Below are positions 17,005 to 25,345 of a stretch of 64,000 nt of DNA, piece by piece; position 1 is the first letter of the stretch, and every line of letters begins with the position of its first letter. A program made the position numbers and the translations under genes. The stretch covers positions 558,001 through 622,000 of the forward strand of contig NZ_JBKKJT010000002.1 of the NCBI RefSeq assembly GCF_046614675.1, written 5' to 3'. The notes beneath the pieces were generated by a model. That model worked only from the letters and a program-made list of their open reading frames with translations. It searched no databases and was not told the DNA's origin. This DNA is from Chryseobacterium cupriresistens. GTDB lineage: Bacteria > Bacteroidota > Bacteroidia > Flavobacteriales > Weeksellaceae.

Positions 17005-17910
17005 CTAAAATAAATCAAAAACTGTACCCGCTTTGAAGGTCAGTAAACTAATAATAATAAGCCATACACTGGCTTCACGCATCCAGTATTTAGGTAAAAA
17101 TCTCATCATTCTGCTCAGAATAATACTTGAAGGAAATGCCAGGAGCAGCAGATATTCATAGCTTTTATTCATATATAGAATGATAGTAACGAGCTGTGCT
17201 ACAGAAAAGACCAGCAGGAAAGTGTATTTATATCTGCTTATCGGACTTTTCTTGTTGTAATTTTTAAAATGGTCGTACACAGCATAAATAAGCATCAGAA
17301 CCACAGGAATCAGCGGAAGAAGTTCCGTGTAATCTGTTACCGGTTTCATTTTTCCAAACGGAAAATAATCGATATTCCATGAAGTGAACTGAACGAAATA
17401 CATGACAGAAAAATAACTGAATGCAATCAGAACAATTCCCAGAAGGAATCTGAAAAGATTCAACCCTATTTTGGCAGAAGTGGCAATCACGTGAATGATC
17501 ACAAAAACAGCCATTGGCCAGGTGGTAGGAAGAAAAATAAAGTTCAGGGCTACAATAGATCCTACCAATACATATGATTTTTTCCTGATATCTTCATCTG
17601 CACTCGTCAGAAGCAGGATAAGGAAAGAGTTGGTAAGCAGAGAAACTGCAATTCCTATATCCAGATTTCCGGGATACAGCCCGAAAATAAAAAAGGTGTA
17701 TAAAAATAAGGGCAGATGGGTCTGATAATTAAGGGCAACACTGTGAAAACAAAAATATCCCAAAGCAATTCCCAGAAAAGTTATTCCGGCAACTATGGCT
17801 TCGTAAGTATTGAAATTCAGTATGTTAAATATTATGACTACTAAAAGAAGAAAACCAATATAAACAGGAATTGAAAAAATATTGCTTTCTTTTGAAAGTA
17901 ATTTAAACAT
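17005..17910 (-). CDS. DUF6427-like polytopic membrane protein
   Basis: 301 residues with about nine hydrophobic helices. The sequence and the order (this gene, then a divergent 77-residue membrane protein) match what I recall for the flavobacterial DUF6427 family. No catalytic motif seen. The N-terminal FKLLSKESNIFSIPVY is characteristic. It faces the 77-residue gene across a 42-base intergenic region with overlapping promoters. Function unknown. Confidence 0.75.
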   Translation of the reverse strand: MFKLLSKESNIFSIPVYIGFLLLVVIIFNILNFNTYEAIVAGITFLGIALGYFCFHSVALNYQTHLPLFLYTFFIFGLYPGNLDIGIAVSLLTNSFLILLLTSADEDIRKKSYVLVGSIVALNFIFLPTTWPMAVFVIIHVIATSAKIGLNLFRFLLGIVLIAFSYFSVMYFVQFTSWNIDYFPFGKMKPVTDYTELLPLIPVVLMLIYAVYDHFKNYNKKSPISRYKYTFLLVFSVAQLVTIILYMNKSYEYLLLLAFPSSIILSRMMRFLPKYWMREASVWLIIISLLTFKAGTVFDLF

Positions 17911-17916
17911 TTTTTA

Positions 17917-17934
17917 TAAATTTGTACAAAGTTA
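17917..17934. promoter_or_regulatory. Face-to-face -7 boxes forming one palindromic promoter
   Basis: Plus-strand TAAATTTG (17917-17924) and minus-strand TAACTTTG (complement of 17927-17934) are separated by two bases and together form an imperfect palindrome centred on GTAC. They would drive the 77-residue gene to the right and the DUF6427-like gene to the left. A TTG at 17892-17894 is a possible plus-strand -33 element at 22 bases. Confidence 0.55.
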
Positions 17935-17952
17935 ATTTAAAAAAGGAAAATA

Positions 17953-18186
17953 ATGACGTCTTTCTTTCTATTCTTAAGCAAAGTTTTCAAATGGTCTTTC
18001 GGTTTCTTTGATGCTTTCGGTAATGTTTTAAACTGGATTCTATTTATAGTTTGCTGTGTACTATTCACTTATTGGTGCTACGTACTGGTGGTTACACTAG
18101 GTGGCGATAAAGATAAAGACTATTATTCTCCAACGGAAGGTAAGCACCCTTACTACGATCCGAATATCTATAAAAAAGAAGGTTAA
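17953..18186 (+). CDS. Small membrane protein, DUF6341-like
   Basis: 77 residues: an amphipathic N-terminus, one strong helix (about 28-50) and a soluble tail (GGDKDKDYYSPTEGKHPYYDP). The tail and the pairing with a DUF6427-like neighbour are common in flavobacteria. Function unknown. Single gene with a strong bidirectional terminator. Confidence 0.7.
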   Translation: MTSFFLFLSKVFKWSFGFFDAFGNVLNWILFIVCCVLFTYWCYVLVVTLGGDKDKDYYSPTEGKHPYYDPNIYKKEG

Positions 18187-18203
18187 TTAATTGGTTATAT
18201 AGT

Positions 18204-18242
18204 AAAAAACCGATCAAACAATAGGGTTTGATCGGTTTTTTT
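18204..18242. terminator. Bidirectional terminator
   Basis: Perfect 12-bp stem AACCGATCAAAC/GTTTGATCGGTT with A and T runs outside, between the convergent 77-residue gene and the UspA gene. Confidence 0.9.
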
Positions 18243-18270
18243 ATTACTAACGATTAAAATTTTCTTTTTC

Positions 18271-18708
18271 TTAGTCGTGAATCGGAAGTACCAGAACAGG
18301 AATACTTGAACTTTTCGTTATTCCTTTGGTTAAGCTTCCCACGAATACATCATAAATTCCGCTTCTGCCGTGTGATCCCATCACAATATAATCAGCATTT
18401 TTGGCTTTTGCATGTTCCAGAATAATATCTTTTGCAAGCCCCTGTTTTAAAAGGTGTTCACAATCAATATCATGGCTGATGATTCTTTGCTCAATTTTAT
18501 TAAGCTGTACCAGCTCTTCTCTGATTTCGTTGGCTTCCACTTCCGGAAAATATTGAAATCCCATGTCACCAATAGCAAAGCCGATATCTGATGGTGCTAC
18601 GTGGATCAGGTAAATTCTGCCGTTAAGCTGTTTTGCAAATTTTATGGCACCGTCTACCAATTGGTCTGTCTTGTCCCCAAAATCTACGGGTAATACAATA
18701 TTTATCAT
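18271..18708 (-). CDS. Universal stress protein, UspA family
   Basis: 145 residues, one Usp domain. The ATP-binding signature G-x2-G-x9-G-S is present in GSHGRSGIYDVFVGS, and the N-terminal INIVLPVDFGD matches the first beta strand and the Asp that contacts adenine. It is probably an ATP-binding dimer acting in stress survival; clients unknown. Lies 59 bases downstream of the FAH-family gene on the same strand and may share its transcript. Confidence 0.88.
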   Translation of the reverse strand: MINIVLPVDFGDKTDQLVDGAIKFAKQLNGRIYLIHVAPSDIGFAIGDMGFQYFPEVEANEIREELVQLNKIEQRIISHDIDCEHLLKQGLAKDIILEHAKAKNADYIVMGSHGRSGIYDVFVGSLTKGITKSSSIPVLVLPIHD

Positions 18709-18767
18709 AACCTCTAATTTTGTTACCTAAAGATAGGAAAAATTTGTCAGACTTTAATATTAAATAC

Positions 18768-19373
18768 TTATAATATTCGGATATCAAGGATTTTTTCCTC
18801 CTGAAGATAAGCTTCCAGAATATCATTTTCTTCTACTTTGCCAACCCCTTTTGGAGTTCCTGTGAAAATAAGATCACCTACCCTTAACGTAAAATACTGA
18901 GAAGCAAAAGCTACAATATCATCAAAATTGAACATCATATCTTTCGTATTGCCATCCTGTACTTTTTCTTTATTTTTTAATAACGAAAACTGAAGGTTTT
19001 CAAGACTGAAGTTCTCTTTTTTGAAGAAACAGCTTACCACAGCAGAGCCGTCAAAACCTTTGGCAAGCTCCCATGGAAGCCCTTTTGATTTCAGTTCGCT
19101 CTGAAGATCTCTGGCTGTAAAATCGATTCCAAGACCAATTTCTTCATAATGCTTGTGCGCTGTTTCTTTCTGAATATATTTTCCTCCCTTTGAAATTTTT
19201 AATACCACTTCAAGCTCGTAGTGAATATCATTGGAGAATTCAGGGATGTAGAAATCATTTCCCTTTAGAACTGCCGTATCCGGTTTCATAAAGATAACAG
19301 GATTCTCAGGAATTTCATTTCCCAATTCTTTCGCGTGTTCACTGTAGTTTCTTCCTATGCAGATTATTTTCAT
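18768..19373 (-). CDS. Fumarylacetoacetate hydrolase family protein
   Basis: 201 residues, the short single-domain form of the FAH fold. CIGRNYSEHAKELG, the metal-binding acids in HYELEVVL, GLGIDFTARDLQ, WELAKGFDGSA and FTGTPKGVG are all present in the expected order. Members hydrolyse or decarboxylate acylpyruvates or oxaloacetate with Mg2+; the small form is often an acylpyruvase or oxaloacetate tautomerase/decarboxylase. The exact substrate is not readable. Confidence 0.88.
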   Translation of the reverse strand: MKIICIGRNYSEHAKELGNEIPENPVIFMKPDTAVLKGNDFYIPEFSNDIHYELEVVLKISKGGKYIQKETAHKHYEEIGLGIDFTARDLQSELKSKGLPWELAKGFDGSAVVSCFFKKENFSLENLQFSLLKNKEKVQDGNTKDMMFNFDDIVAFASQYFTLRVGDLIFTGTPKGVGKVEENDILEAYLQEEKILDIRIL

Positions 19374-19401
19374 AACTCTTTTTTTATATTTTTTTTAACC
19401 C

Positions 19402-19428
19402 CGTCATTGCGAGGGACGAAGCAATCTT
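19402..19428. repeat. GTCATTGCGAGGNACGAAGCAATCT-type dispersed element
   Basis: CGTCATTGCGAGGGACGAAG and following GCAATCT form a motif widespread between genes in Bacteroidota and other bacteria. Imperfectly palindromic (ATTGC ... GCAAT). Lies between the FAH-family and DUF2007 genes. Related copies are at 42961, 62210 and 63198. Confidence 0.5.
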
Positions 19429-19462
19429 TTAGATCGTTTAAAACTATTGATTCCTGAATAAA

Positions 19463-19861
19463 TTAGTGGGTAAACTCATTCCCGCAATAATAACATTTGA
19501 ATTTGTGGCTCGTCAGAAAAGAAATTCCAAAGAAACTGGTAGCACTGTCATCTCTGTAAATATGATTGGAACCACATTTCGGGCAGACAAAATCAAACTC
19601 GGGATCTTCAATGGTATGTTCTACTTCCAGCGAGTATTGTTCATTGTCTTTATAGTCCTGCAGGATCTGCCGGGCCTTTTCCATATCATCTTCAAATACC
19701 TGAAGCTGTATGCCGCCTACCGCCTGAGACAGAAGCCAATCCGACTGGATGAGCTGCTCATTCGCAATGAAACTGTTGATACCGTTTTCAGCCAATATCT
19801 GTTTGTCCCTGTTAGCTTCAAGGGCAGTTTCATAAAATTTAAAACGAATCAGATCAGACAT
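19463..19861 (-). CDS. DUF2007 protein with C-terminal zinc ribbon
   Basis: 132 residues. The N-terminal ~70 residues fit DUF2007 (putative signal-transducing fold; KFYETALEANRDKQILAENGINSF, then a VFEDDMEKARQIL helix). The C-terminus holds two pairs CPKC and CYYC, a zinc ribbon. Function unknown. Its ATG is two bases beyond the stop of the nuclease gene, so the two are one transcript. Long open frame on the opposite strand is a shadow. Confidence 0.85.
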   Translation of the reverse strand: MSDLIRFKFYETALEANRDKQILAENGINSFIANEQLIQSDWLLSQAVGGIQLQVFEDDMEKARQILQDYKDNEQYSLEVEHTIEDPEFDFVCPKCGSNHIYRDDSATSFFGISFLTSHKFKCYYCGNEFTH

Positions 19862-19863
19862 TT

Positions 19864-20628
19864 TTAAAACCTGCTTGATAATTGAATTTTTGTAAAAATC
19901 TTTTTGGTATACAACGGAAAGTCAGCGTTCTGAAGCCACCCGAAATATCCTAAGTCTTTTTGGAATACCGCTTTCACGCCTTGTCCTTTATATTTTCCAA
20001 AGTTGAAAACTTCTTCCATTTTTTCATTATATCCGATAAATCCGGCAAGGTCTGCATTTTTATTATGGAATGTAAATTCACTTAACGGTGCTATTTCATT
20101 CGGAATATCATCATATTTTCCAACCTGAGCGTCAAGAACTTCAAACGTTGCCATTACATCAGCCTCTGCAGAGTGGGCATTTTCCAATGTTTTTCCACAG
20201 TAGAACTGGTAAGCTGCACCTAAATTTCTAGGTTCTTTTTTATGGAAAATAGTCTGTGCATCGACCAGTCTGAATTTACTCAGATCAAAATCCATTCCTA
20301 CTCTTAAAAGCTCTTCAGCCAAAAGCGGAACATCAAACCTGTTGGAATTGAATCCTCCCAGGTCACTTCCTGAAATCATTTCCATAATTTTAGCGGCAAT
20401 ATCCCTGAAAGTAGGAGCATCTTTTACATCTTCATCATAGATCCCGTGGATTTCACTGCATTCTTTTGGAATCGGCATTTCAGGATTTACACGCCATGTT
20501 TTGCTCTCTCTGGAGGCATCCGGGTTTACTTTTAAAATACATATTTCAACAATTCTGTCTTTTCCGATATTGGTTCCTGTGGTTTCCAGGTCAAAAATAC
20601 AAAGCGGTTTATGGAGTTTTAAATTCAT
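19864..20628 (-). CDS. 3'-5' exonuclease, DEDDh family, ExoX-like
   Basis: 254 residues. ExoI FDLETTGT (catalytic Asp/Glu), ExoII with GFNSNRFDVPLL, and ExoIII with HSAEADVMAT (His/Asp) give a complete DnaQ-type active site. The C-terminal NFGKYKGQ ... GYFGWLQNADF resembles the small domain found in ExoX-like nucleases. It removes 3' nucleotides from single-stranded or mismatched DNA. Co-transcribed with the DUF2007 gene. Confidence 0.9.
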   Translation of the reverse strand: MNLKLHKPLCIFDLETTGTNIGKDRIVEICILKVNPDASRESKTWRVNPEMPIPKECSEIHGIYDEDVKDAPTFRDIAAKIMEMISGSDLGGFNSNRFDVPLLAEELLRVGMDFDLSKFRLVDAQTIFHKKEPRNLGAAYQFYCGKTLENAHSAEADVMATFEVLDAQVGKYDDIPNEIAPLSEFTFHNKNADLAGFIGYNEKMEEVFNFGKYKGQGVKAVFQKDLGYFGWLQNADFPLYTKKIFTKIQLSSRF

Positions 20629-20668
20629 GTCAATGATTAATAATTTGAAATGTGTTTTATTTTAATAA

Positions 20669-21382
20669 TTATTTTAGCTGTCCCTGAAAAATGAGAGATA
20701 CCAGCATATAATAAATAACAAGCATAGGAATTCCTACAATCTGGAATATCGAAAGAATGGCAATTCCTCCTGCCAGTAATATAATTTTTGGATAGTTATC
20801 TTTTAATTGTTTTGATTTGAATTTCATAGCCATCATCCTGATCGGGCTGATCAGAAGCCATGAAGTAAGAAGAGTAAGCAGGATTAATAGCAATTCATGA
20901 TCAAATAAAAAGCTGAAATTTCCGGTTTCTTTAAAGGCATAATAAAGACCGAACAGTAAAACGGTATTGGTAGGTGTATTCAATCCTTTGAAATAATAAC
21001 GCTGCTCTTCATCCAAATTAAAAATGGCAAGCCTCAGGCAGGAAAATACTGTGACAATGAGTCCCAGATACTTGATCTCAAATGGGAAATGCATTCCCAA
21101 AAGCTCAGCTCCAAAAGGTTCAAGGGCTTTATACATCGTAAGTCCTGGGATCACTCCAAAGCTTACCATATCCGCAAGCGAGTCCAGCTGAAGACCAAGA
21201 TTGGAGTTTGATTTTAAAGCTCTGGCTACAAAGCCGTCAAAAAAATCGAAAACCGAAGAGAGAATAAGGCAGATTGCCGTTGTCTGATAATCTCCTAAAA
21301 TTAAATGTATTGCACCTACACAGCCTGCAAATAAATTAGCCAGGGTTAAAGCATTGGCCAGATTATTCTTTATAAAATCCAT
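20669..21382 (-). CDS. pssA: CDP-diacylglycerol-serine O-phosphatidyltransferase
   Basis: 237 residues from the ATG at 21382; a GTG two codons earlier is less likely. The CDP-alcohol phosphatidyltransferase motif D-G-x2-A-R-x8-G-x3-D-x3-D is complete (DGFVAR ... GLQLDSLAD). About seven membrane helices. It makes phosphatidylserine, the precursor of phosphatidylethanolamine, from CDP-diacylglycerol and serine. The subfamily (serine as acceptor) is inferred from length and lineage. Divergent from the LTA-synthase-like gene. Confidence 0.88.
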   Translation of the reverse strand: MDFIKNNLANALTLANLFAGCVGAIHLILGDYQTTAICLILSSVFDFFDGFVARALKSNSNLGLQLDSLADMVSFGVIPGLTMYKALEPFGAELLGMHFPFEIKYLGLIVTVFSCLRLAIFNLDEEQRYYFKGLNTPTNTVLLFGLYYAFKETGNFSFLFDHELLLILLTLLTSWLLISPIRMMAMKFKSKQLKDNYPKIILLAGGIAILSIFQIVGIPMLVIYYMLVSLIFQGQLK

Positions 21383-21459
21383 AAACACAAAATTACAGTT
21401 TTTAAAAATTCTAACTCAAAATAATATGAACTAAAAAACGCATTAAAATGATTTTGATG

Positions 21460-21467
21460 TAAATTTG
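21460..21467 (+). promoter_or_regulatory. -7 box almost touching the start codon
   Basis: TAAATTTG ends 4 bases before the ATG of the LTA-synthase-like gene. If used, the transcript would be leaderless or nearly so. Confidence 0.5.
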
Positions 21468-21471
21468 CCCC

Positions 21472-23400
21472 ATGAAATTTTTAAAAGGATTTAGAAAACA
21501 GGAAGTTCTGGCATTGGTTTACAGGATTTTTCTGGCCTATGTTTTTTATCAGATTGCCAGACTTTTATTCTGGTATTTCAATAAAGATCTGATTAAAGTA
21601 GACTCCGTTTCAGAATATATAAAGCTGGCTTTCCATGGTACTGCCTTTGATACCACAGCCATTTTGTATGTTAATGCACTGTTTATATTGCTTAGTTTAC
21701 TGCCATTGGTCATCAACACAAAGAAAGTCTTTCAGAAAGTTCTTTTTTGGCTGTATTTTATTACCAACGGGATTGCTTATGCCATGAACTTCGGAGATTT
21801 TATTTACTATAAATTTTCACAGGCAAGGCTTACTTCAGCAGTATTTCAGGTGGCTGAACACGAATCTAACGTTTCTAAAGTGCTGATGATTTCTATCGGA
21901 CAACATCCTTTTGTACTGATATGGTATATGATCCTGATGATCTTATGGGTTTTCCTTTATAAAAAGGTGAAAGTAGAAGAGGTGAAACCTTTGAAATTAC
22001 TACCTTATTTTATTACTTCCATTATTACTTTATGTATCACAGCGGTGCTGGTTGTGGGAGGAATCAGAGGAGATTTTAAACACAGTACCAGACCGATTAA
22101 TATGGTGGATGCAACCCGTTTTGTAACCAATCCTCTGCAGGGTAATATGGTGCTCAACAGTACATTCTCCTTTTTCAGGACTTTAAATACCAATAATTTC
22201 AAGGAAGTTCATTTTGTGAGCGAAAAAGATATAGAAGAGTATGTACAGCCTTATAAAGTGTACGACAGAAAAGTAGAGAAACGTCCGAATATTGTTATTT
22301 TCATCGTAGAATCTTTCGGGAGAGAATATTCCGGGGCATTTAATAAAGATAAAAATATCAAAGATTATGTTTCTTACACTCCGTTTATGGATAGCCTGGC
22401 TACCCAGAGTCTTATTTTTCCGAATACTTTTGCAAACGGAAGACAGTCGATTCACGGGATGAGCAGTGTTTTGGCCGGAATTCCGAGCCTGACGGATGCG
22501 TTTACAGGGTCTCCGTATTCCAATCAGAAAATTCAGTCCATTGTTTCCGTATGTAATGATCTTGGCTATGATACTTCTTTCTATCATGGGGCGCCTAATG
22601 GTTCTATGGGATTCCTTGGGTTCGGAAATATATTAGGATTTAAACATTATTTCGGGAAAACAGAATATAATCATGATGAAGATTTTGATGGAATGTGGGC
22701 CATCTGGGACGAACCTTTCCTTCAGTATTTTGCGAAAAATGTCGGAAAGAAGCAGCCTTTTATGACTACTGTATTTACGGCATCATCCCATCACCCTTTT
22801 AAAATCCCTGAAAAATATAACGGTAAATTTAAAAAAGGAAAAATTGAAATCCATGAGCCGATGCAGTATACGGATTATGCAATCAAACAATATTTTGAAA
22901 CGGCTAAAAAACAGCCGTGGTATAATAATACAATCTTTGTTTTCACAGGAGATCACACCAACCAGGTATATTATCCTGAATATGAAAGAGCCATGAACCG
23001 TTATGCTGTTCCGTTGGTTTTCTATTCTCCGAATCCTGCCTATCAGTTAAAAGGAGTCAGTCAGGAAATAGCGCAGCAGGCAGATATCTATCCTACACTG
23101 GCTGACCTTATCGGGTACAATAAACCAATCAGAAGCTGGGGAAGAAGTCTGGTGAGTGATAAAAAATATCCTTTCATCGTTGTCAATTCAGATGGAAGTA
23201 CGGATCAGTTCATGATCGGAAATTATATTTACCGTTTTGACGGAAAAGAAATCATCGGAGTATATGATAAATCTGATCTGAGTCTGGAAAAAAATATCAT
23301 GAATGAAGTTAGAAATCCGGAAGTAGAGCAGGGAAAGAAAACAGCAAAAGCGTGGTATCAGGATTACATGGACAGAGTGATTAACAGGAAACTGTATTAG
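21472..23400 (+). CDS. LTA-synthase-family sulfatase, inner-membrane
   Basis: 642 residues: five membrane helices in the first ~210 residues, then a periplasmic sulfatase-type alkaline-phosphatase fold. IVIFIVESFGREY holds the metal-binding Glu; NGRQSIHGMSSVLAGIPSL is the region of the catalytic Ser/Thr; TGDHTNQ holds metal ligands Asp/His. The family moves phospho-head-groups from phospholipids onto glycans or lipids (LtaS, OpgB, EptA relatives). In a Gram-negative cell a phosphoglycerol or phosphoethanolamine transferase is plausible. Divergent neighbour of pssA, which makes the donor-lipid precursor; a shared membrane-lipid theme is inferred. Confidence 0.88.
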   Translation: MKFLKGFRKQEVLALVYRIFLAYVFYQIARLLFWYFNKDLIKVDSVSEYIKLAFHGTAFDTTAILYVNALFILLSLLPLVINTKKVFQKVLFWLYFITNGIAYAMNFGDFIYYKFSQARLTSAVFQVAEHESNVSKVLMISIGQHPFVLIWYMILMILWVFLYKKVKVEEVKPLKLLPYFITSIITLCITAVLVVGGIRGDFKHSTRPINMVDATRFVTNPLQGNMVLNSTFSFFRTLNTNNFKEVHFVSEKDIEEYVQPYKVYDRKVEKRPNIVIFIVESFGREYSGAFNKDKNIKDYVSYTPFMDSLATQSLIFPNTFANGRQSIHGMSSVLAGIPSLTDAFTGSPYSNQKIQSIVSVCNDLGYDTSFYHGAPNGSMGFLGFGNILGFKHYFGKTEYNHDEDFDGMWAIWDEPFLQYFAKNVGKKQPFMTTVFTASSHHPFKIPEKYNGKFKKGKIEIHEPMQYTDYAIKQYFETAKKQPWYNNTIFVFTGDHTNQVYYPEYERAMNRYAVPLVFYSPNPAYQLKGVSQEIAQQADIYPTLADLIGYNKPIRSWGRSLVSDKKYPFIVVNSDGSTDQFMIGNYIYRFDGKEIIGVYDKSDLSLEKNIMNEVRNPEVEQGKKTAKAWYQDYMDRVINRKLY

Positions 23401-23606
23401 GGCGAAATGGCAAAAAGGTAAATCTGTAAAATTGCGAAAACATCAACAGGCCGATTGAAATTTAGCTTTTTCGCATTTTAGCGATTATACTTTTTATATC
23501 CTCTTTATGCTTTGTATAATAAAAGTTTTTGTTCGTTGAAAATTAATTTATATTTTTATCAATACGTAGATAAGAATATTGTATTAAAATTAAAACTATA
23601 AGAAAT

Positions 23607-24026
23607 ATGAAAAAAATATTGTTAACGTTCGCACTTTCTTTATGTGGTGTACTTACATTTGCACAGATAGAAGGTAAGTGGAAGACGATAGATGATGAGA
23701 CAAAACAGGCAAAATCTATTGTTGAAGTGTACAAAAAATCAGACGGAAAATACTATGGGAAAGTTTCTCAGTTATTGATAAAACCAGCTGAATCAAACTG
23801 TACGGCTTGTAAAGATGACAGAAAAGGAAAACCAATTTTAGGATTGGAAATCATCAGGGGACTGAAAAAAGACGGCGATGAGTTCACAGGAGGAACCATC
23901 ACTGATCCTAAAACAGGAAAAACATATAAATGTACCATTACAAGAAGCGGTGATAAACTGAACGTAAGAGGTTACTTAGGATTATCTTTATTAGGAAGAA
24001 CCCAGGTTTGGGAGAAAGCTAATTAA
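23607..24026 (+). CDS. DUF2147 exported protein
   Basis: 139 residues with a signal peptide (1-19, cleavage after FAQ). The remainder fits DUF2147 (IEGKWKTIDDETKQAKSIVEVY ... KYYGKVSQLL ... CTACKDDRKGKPILGLEI), a lipocalin-like small beta barrel. The CTAC pair is typical. Ligand unknown. Intergenic space before it (206 bases) shows nothing else. A hairpin terminator follows. Confidence 0.88.
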   Translation: MKKILLTFALSLCGVLTFAQIEGKWKTIDDETKQAKSIVEVYKKSDGKYYGKVSQLLIKPAESNCTACKDDRKGKPILGLEIIRGLKKDGDEFTGGTITDPKTGKTYKCTITRSGDKLNVRGYLGLSLLGRTQVWEKAN

Positions 24027-24049
24027 TTTAAGTTTAAATAGAATTTTAG

Positions 24050-24080
24050 ATGACATTTCAGAAATGAGATGTCATTTTTT
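24050..24080 (+). terminator. Rho-independent terminator after the DUF2147 gene
   Basis: ATGACAT/ATGTCAT stem with an inner TCA/TGA extension, then T residues. Confidence 0.75.
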
Positions 24081-24219
24081 ATGAACAAAAATTCTCAGGA
24101 AGCTGGAAAATCCACAAGAACGGGACATCAGGAAGAAAAATTTATTTTAAATACAGTTAATATTATGACTTCTCATGGAAATGAAGAGCGTTTTTATGAT
24201 GTGTATAATAAAAAAACAC

Positions 24220-24227
24220 TACTTTTG
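24220..24227 (+). promoter_or_regulatory. -7 box for pdhB
   Basis: TACTTTTG, 23 bases before the start codon, fits TAnnTTTG. Confidence 0.5.
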
Positions 24228-24250
24228 TAGTCTAAATTTTTCAAGAAAAT

Positions 24251-25231
24251 ATGGCAGAATATACTTTTCGTGAGGTAATTGCACAGGCAATGAGCGAGGA
24301 AATGCGTAAAGACGAATCCATCTACCTGATGGGGGAGGAAGTTGCAGAATATAATGGTGCATATAAGGCTTCAAAAGGAATGCTGGATGAATTTGGTCCA
24401 AAAAGAATAATTGACACACCGATTGCAGAACTTGGATTTACAGGAATCTCTGTGGGAGCTGCAATGAATGGAAACAGACCCATCGTAGAATTTATGACAT
24501 TCAATTTCTCATTGGTAGGAATTGATCAGATTATCAATAACGCAGCGAAAATCCGTCAGATGAGTGGCGGACAGTGGAATTGTCCAATTGTTTTCCGTGG
24601 GCCTACTGCTTCTGCAGGACAATTAGGAGCTACTCACTCTCAGGCATTTGAAAACTGGTTTGCCAACTGCCCTGGACTTAAAGTGGTGGTACCTTCTAAC
24701 CCTTATGACGCAAAAGGATTGTTAAAAACAGCGATCCAGGATAATGACCCTGTTATTTTCATGGAATCTGAGCAGATGTATGGAGATAAAATGGAAATTC
24801 CTGAAGAAGAATACTACTTACCAATAGGAAAAGCAGATATCAAGAGACAAGGTACAGACGTTACTCTGGTTTCTTTCGGAAAGATCATGAAACTGGCTTT
24901 ACAGGCAGCAGAAGATATGGCTAAAGAAGGAATCTCTGTAGAAGTTATCGACCTTAGAACTGTTCGTCCTCTTGACTTCGATACAATTTTAGAATCTGTA
25001 AAGAAAACAAACAGACTGGTTATTTTAGAAGAAGCTTGGCCATTCGGATCAGTATCTTCAGAAATTACTTATATGGTACAGCAAAAAGCATTTGATTATT
25101 TAGATGCTCCTATCAAGAGAATTACTACTCCTGATGCACCTGCACCTTACTCTGCAGCATTATTTGCAGAATGGTTCCCAAAACTTGAAAAAGTAAAAGA
25201 GGAGATCAAAAAAGCGATGTACGTAAAATAG
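24251..25231 (+). CDS. pdhB: Pyruvate dehydrogenase E1 component, beta subunit
   Basis: 326 residues. Transketolase-type pyrimidine-binding domain (MGEEVAEYNGAYKASKGMLDEFG, RIIDTPIAELGFTG with the Glu that activates thiamine) followed by the C-terminal transketolase domain. It pairs with the alpha subunit to decarboxylate pyruvate and load the E2 lipoyl group. The alpha and E2 genes are not adjacent here. EYNGAYKVS-like and VEFMTFNFS segments are typical of the PDH rather than branched-chain enzyme. Monocistronic. Confidence 0.93.
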   Translation: MAEYTFREVIAQAMSEEMRKDESIYLMGEEVAEYNGAYKASKGMLDEFGPKRIIDTPIAELGFTGISVGAAMNGNRPIVEFMTFNFSLVGIDQIINNAAKIRQMSGGQWNCPIVFRGPTASAGQLGATHSQAFENWFANCPGLKVVVPSNPYDAKGLLKTAIQDNDPVIFMESEQMYGDKMEIPEEEYYLPIGKADIKRQGTDVTLVSFGKIMKLALQAAEDMAKEGISVEVIDLRTVRPLDFDTILESVKKTNRLVILEEAWPFGSVSSEITYMVQQKAFDYLDAPIKRITTPDAPAPYSAALFAEWFPKLEKVKEEIKKAMYVK

Positions 25232-25240
25232 TTATAGAAA

Positions 25241-25264
25241 AAAACTTCCGAAAGGAAGTTTTTT
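25241..25264 (+). terminator. Rho-independent terminator after pdhB
   Basis: AAAACTTCC, GAAA loop, GGAAGTTTT and T run. Confidence 0.9.
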
Positions 25265-25292
25265 CATTTATTATATTCATGAAGAAAAATTC

Positions 25293-25320
25293 TTGACGTC
25301 ATAAAATTAGTATAAATTTG
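25293..25320 (+). promoter_or_regulatory. Promoter for kup
   Basis: TTG (25293-25295), 17-base spacer, TAAATTTG (25313-25320); the start codon is 25 bases further. Confidence 0.6.
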
Positions 25321-25345
25321 CGCCTTTAAAATAAATTAAGCTGAT

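Noticed and set aside
19466..19867. Plus-strand 133-codon open frame opposite the DUF2007 gene
   Set aside because: It is an exact antisense shadow of a gene with a clear zinc ribbon.
24081..24230. 49-codon plus-strand ORF between the DUF2147 gene and pdhB
   Set aside because: It begins at the tail of a terminator, overlaps the pdhB -7 box and resembles nothing known.
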